From the NCBI RefSeq assembly GCF_014695395.1, contig NZ_JACJOF010000015.1, positions 1 to 64,000 of the forward strand: a stretch of 64,000 nucleotides of DNA, given 5' to 3'. This DNA is from Nodosilinea sp. FACHB-131 (lineage in GTDB: Bacteria > Cyanobacteriota > Cyanobacteriia > Phormidesmidales > Phormidesmidaceae). Of this stretch, positions 58,761 to 64,000 are shown one piece after another. The stretch's first letter is position 1; every line of letters begins with the position of its first letter. Made by a program: the position numbers and the translations under genes. The notes beneath the pieces are model-generated. The model worked only from the letters and a program-made list of their open reading frames with translations. It had not been told where the DNA came from and made no database searches.

Positions 58761-60311
58761 ATGCCCGCCAACGACCCCTTGCCCACCTCCCCCAACCCAG
58801 ACCCCACCTGGGAAGAGGTTGAGGCCGAACTGGGGGAACTCGTCGCCACCGTGCAGGGCACTCCCCTAGCGCTGCCCGACGCCGACTCCGCCACCTGGGA
58901 AGCCGTGGAGCAAGAGCTGGGCGATTTGGTGCTTGACTTTCAAGACTTGCAAGACGACCTCAACTACCGCCGCGCTCAGGAAGCTTTGGGTGGCCTGGTG
59001 CAGCGCCTCAATCTCACCCCCCGCGAGCAGGCTGGCGTCGAAGAAGCCTTGCAAAACCTGCGCGGTTTGAAGGACAAGCTGGAAAATACGGTGGTGCACA
59101 TCGCCGCCTTTGGCCTGGTAGGGCGCGGTAAATCGTCGCTGTTGAATGCCCTGATGGGTCAGGAGGTGTTTGCCACTGGTCCTACCCACGGCGTTACCCA
59201 GGTGGTCGAAGGTAGCTCCTGGGCCGTCAGTCGAGAATCGCTCGATTCTGGCCTGCCTGACCTGCTGCGAGTTTCGCTCAAAAGCGTTGGTCAGTCGCGC
59301 ATCGAGCTGATCGACACTCCCGGCCTCGATGAGGTGGATGGCGAAGACCGCGCCGACTTGGCCCGCCGCATCGCCGCTCAGGTTGATTTGATTCTATTTG
59401 TGATTGCGGGCGACATTACCCGCGTCGAGTATGAGGCGCTGAAAGCCCTGCGTCAGGCCAGTAAGCCCATGCTGCTGGTGTTCAACAAAATCGACCAATA
59501 CCCCGAGGCCGATCGCCAGACCCTCTACGAAACCCTGCGCGATCGCCGCCTCCAAGACTTGATCTCTCCCGATGAAATTGTCATGGCAGCAGCTTCTCCC
59601 TTGGCAGTGCAGGCCGTCGCCCAACCCCATGGCCAAACGACCTACAAAACCGTGCGCGCCCAGCCCCAGGTCAATGATCTTAAGCTCAAAATTCTCGACA
59701 TTTTGCACCGCGAAGGCAAAGCCTTGGTGGCGCTCAACACACTGATGTATGCCGAGGGTATAAGCACCGAAATTTTGGAGCGCAAGCGGCAGATCTGCGA
59801 TCGCATCGCCGACGACACCATCTGGAATGCCACCATGATCAAAGCCGTCGCCGTCGCCCTCAACCCGATCACCGTCGCAGATCTGATTGGCGGCACCGTC
59901 GTTGATGTCATGCTGATTCTCAATTTATCGCGGCTCTACGGCCTGCCCATGACCCGCCCCGCCGCCCTCAAGCTGCTCCAGCAGATTGCCCTGGGGCTGG
60001 GCGGCATTACGATTAGCGAGTTGGTGATTACCCTGGGGCTCAGCTCACTTAAGGGAATGCTGGGGGTGTCGGCGATCGCAACGGGCGGCCTGGCGATCGC
60101 CCCCTACATTCCGGTGGCTCTAGCCCAGGGCGGTGTTGCTGGGTTGGCCACCTATGGCATCGGTCAGATCACTAAAACCTACCTTACCAACGGGGCCACC
60201 TGGGGACCCAACGGCCCCAAAGCTGTGATTGGCGAAATTCTCGATGGCCTAGACGAAACGTCCATTTTGAACCGCATCAAAGCCGAACTTAGAGCCAAGA
60301 TTGCCCCCTAA
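58761..60311 (+). CDS. Membrane-associated GTPase (Era/dynamin-like, DUF697 type)
   Basis: A 516-residue GTPase. The N-terminal 110 residues are acidic and helical. The G domain shows G1 GLVGRGKS at 118-125, G3 DTPG at 185-188 and G4 NKID at 242-245. The C-terminal half holds a long helical region and two hydrophobic blocks (ITVADLIGGTVVDVMLILNL and ALGLGGITISELVITLGL) of the DUF697 type, suggesting membrane contact. Cyanobacteria have several such GTPases of unknown function. A CCCATCCA-type spacer precedes the ATG. Confidence 0.85.
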   Translation: MPANDPLPTSPNPDPTWEEVEAELGELVATVQGTPLALPDADSATWEAVEQELGDLVLDFQDLQDDLNYRRAQEALGGLVQRLNLTPREQAGVEEALQNLRGLKDKLENTVVHIAAFGLVGRGKSSLLNALMGQEVFATGPTHGVTQVVEGSSWAVSRESLDSGLPDLLRVSLKSVGQSRIELIDTPGLDEVDGEDRADLARRIAAQVDLILFVIAGDITRVEYEALKALRQASKPMLLVFNKIDQYPEADRQTLYETLRDRRLQDLISPDEIVMAAASPLAVQAVAQPHGQTTYKTVRAQPQVNDLKLKILDILHREGKALVALNTLMYAEGISTEILERKRQICDRIADDTIWNATMIKAVAVALNPITVADLIGGTVVDVMLILNLSRLYGLPMTRPAALKLLQQIALGLGGITISELVITLGLSSLKGMLGVSAIATGGLAIAPYIPVALAQGGVAGLATYGIGQITKTYLTNGATWGPNGPKAVIGEILDGLDETSILNRIKAELRAKIAP

Positions 60312-60328
60312 ACAATTCCTTTGCGCGC

Positions 60329-61048
60329 TTAACTTTTCGTTTTTTCGCGTCTCTCCTGTCCGTAGGGACATAGATCGAGCACAACGCAGCGATCGCAACT
60401 CGGATTTTTGTAAAAGCAGCACCGCTGGCCGTGCAGCATCATGACTTCGTGGTGATCATAGACCTGCTGGGCATCCCATTCATCGGGCAAAAACCCTTCT
60501 AGCGCAACGTGAGATGGCCCCACTGCCATCTTTGAGGAAATTAGGCCCAATCGCTGAGCAACCCGGTGATGGTGGCTATCCACCGGCAGCGCTCGACCCC
60601 GCAACTCACTAAAACACAGCACCGCCGCGCTAGTCTTTGGCCCGACCCCGGGCAGCGCTTCTAGCCAAGCCCGAGCTTCGGCCACCGACATATCTTTCAA
60701 AAAGTCGAGCGACCACTCACCGTTGGTCAACTCACCAACCAACCGCAACACCTGCTGAATGCGGGGCGCTTTTTGCTCTGGCCAGGTGCAAGGTGCGATC
60801 GCCTGTTCTACCAGCTCCGTTGGCGCATCTCGCACCGCTTCCCAGGTGGGAAACTGGGCCACTAGCTGCTTAAACGCGCGGCCCGAGTCCCGATTTTTAG
60901 TGCGGTGAGACAGCAGAGATGAAACCAGCTCACTCAGCGGATCGAGCGCATGAAAATAGGGAATTGGGCAATCATATTCGGCACATAGACGCTGATGAAT
61001 AATGACTGCCTGGCGCTGCAAGTCTAGATCAATGGGTTGAACTGCCAA
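60329..61048 (-). CDS. Endonuclease III-like DNA glycosylase (HhH-GPD, 4Fe-4S)
   Basis: A 239-residue HhH-GPD protein. The helix-hairpin-helix is LPGVGPKTSAAV with catalytic Lys138, and the catalytic Asp157 is in LPVDSHHHRVAQRLG. The iron-sulfur loop is complete: Cys211, Cys218, Cys221, Cys227 (spacing 6-2-5). It would excise oxidised bases and cut the strand. The arrangement is closer to a diverged endonuclease III-like group than to canonical Nth, so the exact substrate is open. It is convergent with the GTPase gene, 17 bp away. Confidence 0.9.
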   Translation of the reverse strand: MAVQPIDLDLQRQAVIIHQRLCAEYDCPIPYFHALDPLSELVSSLLSHRTKNRDSGRAFKQLVAQFPTWEAVRDAPTELVEQAIAPCTWPEQKAPRIQQVLRLVGELTNGEWSLDFLKDMSVAEARAWLEALPGVGPKTSAAVLCFSELRGRALPVDSHHHRVAQRLGLISSKMAVGPSHVALEGFLPDEWDAQQVYDHHEVMMLHGQRCCFYKNPSCDRCVVLDLCPYGQERREKTKS

Positions 61049-61062
61049 AATCTGCTGCCTAG

Positions 61063-61860
61063 CTATTGCGATGTATCGGTGTCATCTCCGGATGTATCAG
61101 TGTCATTCCCAGATGTAGATGTATCGGTGTCATCCCCAGTAGAATCTAATCGTTGAGGAGTTTGGACCTCAGGGATTTCAGGCCTCTCGATCTCCCTAAC
61201 CGGAATGTCTAAGCGGTTCTCTGGCTCTGTATTGCGGTTTTGTGGCTCTCGATTGCGGTTTTCTAGCTCTGTATTGCGATTTCCGCGCTCTGTAGCATTG
61301 TCAGGTGTGTCTGACGTGTCAGAGTTTGGTGTCCGAGGCGATTCGGTCCCAGCCGGTGAGGCTTCCGAATCGTCTGTATTGGGGTTAGCCCGGTTGGTGT
61401 CTTCGTTATTAGGGTTAGCCCGGTTGGTATTTCCATTTGAGCCGGGCGCCACAGTAGGATTTGTCCTCGCTGGACTCACAGCAGGACTTGTCCCACCAGT
61501 AGAGTTCGTCCCCTCTGGGCTTGTTCCTGCTGAGTTTGTTCCGGTAGAGTCTGTCCCTGCGGGGTTTGTCCCAGCCGGGTTTGCTCCAGTGGAGTCTGTC
61601 CCCGCCGGATTTGTAGTGGTGGTGTTTATAACCTCAGAAGATGATGAGGTGCCCTGGGGCTCAGCTGAAGCGTCGCTGGCCCCAGGCGTTGGGGAAGTCG
61701 CGGGGGCGTCGTTCTCCTGACACATGTCATCTAGATTGACGACTTCGCCCTCAGAGTTAATCAGATAGCAAAATCCTTGAGCGTGACTAACGCCAGGCCA
61801 CATCAGCGCACCGGCTACTAGCCCTAAACCACCTGCATAGCTCAAAAGATTGGGTCTCAT
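61063..61860 (-). CDS. Secreted low-complexity Ser/Thr/Asn/Gly-rich protein
   Basis: A 265-residue protein when started at ATG 61860. A signal peptide is evident (MRPNLLSYAGGLGLVAGALM, then WPGVSHAQG with an AxA-like cleavage site). A short conserved cyanobacterial segment follows, FCYLINSEGEVVNLDDMC, with two Cys. The rest is low complexity: repeats of NPAGT/NSTGT, then NTNRANPN, NRNTEPEN and an acidic DDTDTS tail. It probably lies outside the cytoplasmic membrane. A frame from 61926 adds 22 residues ahead of the signal peptide and was not chosen. Confidence 0.7.
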   Translation of the reverse strand: MRPNLLSYAGGLGLVAGALMWPGVSHAQGFCYLINSEGEVVNLDDMCQENDAPATSPTPGASDASAEPQGTSSSSEVINTTTTNPAGTDSTGANPAGTNPAGTDSTGTNSAGTSPEGTNSTGGTSPAVSPARTNPTVAPGSNGNTNRANPNNEDTNRANPNTDDSEASPAGTESPRTPNSDTSDTPDNATERGNRNTELENRNREPQNRNTEPENRLDIPVREIERPEIPEVQTPQRLDSTGDDTDTSTSGNDTDTSGDDTDTSQ

Positions 61861-61926
61861 AGCCTTCAACCGAATGGGCGTACTTGCGTACTTTATCAAG
61901 CTGATAAAAGATGCCGTATCGACCAT

Positions 61927-62147
61927 GGGGTAGAGAATTTACTCAAGCTAGTTAGGTGAACCTAACAACTTCCGGACAGAATATAAATAGAGGAGTGTGG
62001 CCGAGTAACACTGAAGTTACCTCTTGATAAATTTCGGCCTTCGGACACTATTGGCCTCGGCTGCATCCGGAATGAGTGCCAATCAATTTGTAGAAGAACG
62101 AGTCTCCTAATTACCGATAGTTGTGAATAGGCGCGTCCCTAGACAAA
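61927..62147. promoter_or_regulatory. Upstream region with GTTAGGT-GA-ACCTAAC palindrome
   Basis: The interval ahead of the secreted protein gene contains a 7-bp inverted repeat, GTTAGGT (61951-61957) and ACCTAAC (61960-61966), about 90 bases upstream of its start. It is a plausible operator. Nothing else is recognised. Confidence 0.35.
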
Positions 62148-62363
62148 TTGCTATTTGTTGCCACTGCATTGGCTTTGGCGGCTTTTAGAGCAACTGACGC
62201 GGCTATTAGCCTTTTTGTCGGCACCAGTGCCCATTACCTCTGAAACGCATTGCGTTCTCCTACCCGACGAGGTTTCTCGGTGTGGCTTTTGGGTAACTTA
62301 AGCTTGGGTTTAGGGGTGTCGCTGTGGATTGCAAAACGATTCCAGAGTTGTGCTAACCCCTAG
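62148..62363 (+). pseudogene. Remnant of a small membrane protein gene
   Basis: One frame reads LLFVATALALAAFRATDAAI, then SLFVGTSAHYL, a TGA, and then RRGFSVWLLGNLSLGLGVSL and WIAKRFQSC before TAG 62361-62363. Two hydrophobic segments and a single internal stop suggest a decayed short membrane protein. No family was recognised and the start is unclear (TTG 62148 is a candidate). The surrounding 520 bp (61927-62446) hold no intact gene. Confidence 0.3.
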
Positions 62364-62446
62364 AGTCGGGCTTTGTCCATCGCCCCTAACCGTAGGCTTT
62401 AGCCGCCGTAGTCTGCTTGTCAACTGAAGTATTTATCTAACTCCCT

Positions 62447-62887
62447 ATGCGATTTTTGACTCAAGTCGTCGGTTTGGCCCTGATGCTACTGGGCATCTAT
62501 TTCTTGGGTAAAAATATCTTTTTTACCACTAACGTGAGCCCCTACTGGTGGCGTGGCCAAGTCGTCGGTTTGGCCCTGATGCTACTGGGCATCTATTTCT
62601 TGGGTAAAAATATCTTTTTTACCACTAACGTGAGCCCCTACTGGTGGCGTGGCATCGCCGCTGATCTGTCGATTTTTCTTTTGTTTGGCGGCATTTTTTT
62701 GTTGGTCTTTATGCCCCTCGGCTTTATGAAGCAGTTTGGCTGGGTATTAGTAGCAGGCGGCATTCTCTGCGTTTTTGTCAGCAGTCGAGCTGTGCTAAAC
62801 CCCACTAGTCTTTGGCACTTCTTTGTTTCAATGCTGGGTATGACCTTTGGGTACAAGCTCCTGGCTACTGGACGAATGCCGTTTTGA
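62447..62887 (+). CDS. Small membrane protein with a perfect internal duplication
   Basis: A 146-residue membrane protein. Residues about 6-37 and 38-69 are identical 32-residue copies (VVGLALMLLGIYFLGKNIFF, then TTNVSPYWWRG), so it has two copies of the first hydrophobic helix. Three further hydrophobic segments follow (LSIFLLFGGIFLLVFMPLGF, WVLVAGGILCVFVSS, LWHFFVSMLGMTFGYKLLA). Without the duplication the protein would be 114 residues. The function is unknown. The duplication changes the number of membrane segments and therefore the predicted topology. Confidence 0.65.
   Translation: MRFLTQVVGLALMLLGIYFLGKNIFFTTNVSPYWWRGQVVGLALMLLGIYFLGKNIFFTTNVSPYWWRGIAADLSIFLLFGGIFLLVFMPLGFMKQFGWVLVAGGILCVFVSSRAVLNPTSLWHFFVSMLGMTFGYKLLATGRMPF
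62462..62653 (+). repeat. Perfect 96-bp tandem duplication
   Basis: Bases 62462-62557 are repeated without a single difference at 62558-62653. The unit is a multiple of three and keeps the frame. Perfect identity means a very recent event or an assembly artefact. Confidence 0.95.
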
Positions 62888-63151
62888 GGCACAGCAGTAG
62901 TTTGACCTGCGGTGGCCCAGAGAGTATTCGGTTGGTATGAAGCCAGTCCATAGGCTAGGAGGCGATCGCTCCCCTAGCCAGCAAGTTTTTAATAGCTTGT
63001 GCAGGGGTATACTCCTTAAATCTTGCAACTCTTTGGGTCTACTACACGAGTCGCTAAAATATGCGTGAAGCTATGGTTGCCTCTACCGAGTTGTAGCCGT
63101 TATTCACTAAGATAGCTGCCAGCAGCGTACAAGAAGTAATATCGATATTTC

Positions 63152-63544
63152 ATGACTATTGTCCGCACAGTTCCAGAAGCTACCGTAGATTCTTCTTTTA
63201 CGGTTTATCACTTGTTCTGCCGGTTAATGCTGCAAGCCAGTCTAATCGCAATTCCTGTTTATATAGGCCTTTTTATATTAGCTACTCCCTACGATATGGA
63301 TGCTGGGGTGGAGCGGGGCTTGCTTATACTGACTCCAGTTCTTGAATTCTTTGCCGCCTCTGTCCTATATGCTTTGGGCTTTTTAACCACGCTCTCTAAC
63401 GCCGATCGCGAAGGGTTTGACGGTTCTGCTAGATTCAAAAGCCGGGCTATGCGCCGCAAAATGCAGCTCACCTGGCTGGGCTCTGCTTCGCTGTCGCTAG
63501 GAATTCTATCGGGCGCACTGCTGTTGGTCAAAGCTCACCTTTAG
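63152..63544 (+). CDS. Membrane protein of unknown function
   Basis: A 130-residue protein with three hydrophobic helices at about 24-46 (LMLQASLIAIPVYIGLFILA), 57-80 (LLILTPVLEFFAASVLYALG) and 104-127 (LTWLGSASLSLGILSGALLL). A basic loop (FKSRAMRRKMQ) precedes the last helix. It resembles small conserved cyanobacterial membrane proteins, but no name can be given. The upstream 264 bp contain no gene. Confidence 0.6.
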   Translation: MTIVRTVPEATVDSSFTVYHLFCRLMLQASLIAIPVYIGLFILATPYDMDAGVERGLLILTPVLEFFAASVLYALGFLTTLSNADREGFDGSARFKSRAMRRKMQLTWLGSASLSLGILSGALLLVKAHL

Positions 63545-63718
63545 TTCTAAAGCTTGAGGGTTTTCAAAAGTATCTTTACGCCCTATTTTCGCAATTCATC
63601 TAAAGGTCCTGCCCTCCCACGAAAACCTCGGCGGCTTTTCAGGTTGCCCTTTCCCCACCTCTAGGCAGTTTCTGGTAACCTTCCAAGCGTGCCCTGCTTA
63701 GATTTGGGAGCCTAAGCC

Positions 63719-64000
63719 TTGCCGCTGACTCACCACGAACGCTACAGCTATTCGGCTATCACGCAGCGGGCCGACTACCATTGGCCGGGCGGACGACGGC
63801 TGGCCGTTTACATCGCGCTCAACCTAGAGCATTTTGCCTTTGGTGAAGGCTTAGGAGCCGAACTGGCCCCCGGTGGCCCTCAGCCTGATGTCTTGAACTA
63901 CGCCTGGCGTGACTATGGCAACCGCGTGGGAGTCTGGCGACTGCTGGAGCTGTTTGATCAGCTAGAGTTGCCGGTGGCGCTGCCGGTCAACTCGGCGATC
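63719..64000 (+). CDS. Polysaccharide deacetylase family protein (allantoinase PuuE-like), start only
   Basis: A frame starting at TTG 63719, eight bases after GGGAG, runs open to the window end (94 residues). It reads HERYSYSAITQRADYHWPGG, RRLAVYIALNLEHFAFGEGL, LNYAWRDYGNRVGVWRLLEL and LPVALPVNSAI. These are the first blocks of NodB-fold deacetylases of the PuuE/allantoinase-like group, which remove acyl groups or open allantoin. Catalytic residues beyond this point are outside the window. Confidence 0.8.
   Translation, partial: MPLTHHERYSYSAITQRADYHWPGGRRLAVYIALNLEHFAFGEGLGAELAPGGPQPDVLNYAWRDYGNRVGVWRLLELFDQLELPVALPVNSAI

Noticed and set aside
61205-61720. 171-codon plus-strand frame rich in Val/Ser/Phe/Pro
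   Set aside because: Mirror of the low-complexity secreted protein gene on the other strand.
1-64000. CRISPR arrays
   Set aside because: The repeats found are coding tandem repeats, palindromes or microsatellites; none shows regular repeats with unique spacers of constant length.

Overview
The window reads as chromosomal DNA of a filamentous, Leptolyngbya/Nodosilinea-type cyanobacterium. The reasons are the very dense GCGATCGC (HIP1) octamers in most genes, cyanobacterial versions of household genes (TrmFO, an 82-residue cyanobacterial small protein, PPOX flavoprotein, GIY-YIG protein) and cyanobacterial-style dispersed palindromes and short tandem repeats. The species call is inference. No rRNA, tRNA or CRISPR array was seen.

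Region 1 (1-25.9 kb) is the highlight: a contractile injection system of the eCIS/tCIS type (Afp/PVC-like; in cyanobacteria such systems can be thylakoid-anchored). The left edge holds the end of an IS1-type transposase. A divergent AAA+ ATPase and a DUF4157 (eCIS-core) protein with an unrecognised C-terminal module come next, then a broken second DUF4157 gene. A long + strand operon follows: Pvc16-like terminator, carboxypeptidase-regulatory-like protein, two sheaths, tube, tail-assembly protein plus a tiny overlapping partner with no normal start codon, tube initiator, proline-rich Afp6-position protein, LysM baseplate protein, spike in two halves, PAAR-like tip, gp25, two baseplate J-like proteins, tail protein I-like protein, fibre and a small coiled coil. 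I could not recognise a tape-measure gene. The segment ends in gene debris (an internally deleted FAD monooxygenase) and a GIY-YIG protein.

Region 2 (25.9-35.3 kb) carries a glycine-zipper protein with seven 16-residue repeats, the Pnkp-Hen1 RNA repair pair, two small conserved hypotheticals, and a NACHT NTPase with an unusual Ala/Ser/Ile/Arg/Asp repeat tract preceded by an imperfect DNA repeat array. Region 3 (35.3-45.2 kb) contains an AraC regulator with a dienelactone hydrolase, an MFS exporter, a 1176-residue LamG-like/LGFP-repeat/papain-like protein, and an AraC regulator next to a BenE-type benzoate transporter.

Region 4 (45.2-64 kb) is mostly ordinary genome: an MGME1-like nuclease, TrmFO, PyrC, an Hsp70-like protein, a PPOX flavoprotein, a MazEF pair, an MFS transporter, a PfkB kinase, a CysQ-like phosphatase, a GTPase, an endonuclease III relative, a secreted low-complexity protein, small membrane proteins and the start of a polysaccharide deacetylase. 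It is interrupted by an AT-rich KAP-like P-loop NTPase gene (48.2-50.2 kb). That gene is split into two frames exactly at an in-frame A AAA AAG heptamer, which makes it a candidate for programmed -1 frameshifting.

The eCIS, NACHT, KAP-like, MazEF and Pnkp-Hen1 genes make this a region rich in conflict, repair and secretion functions. Start codons were chosen by eye and all family calls come from motif recognition, not from database searches.
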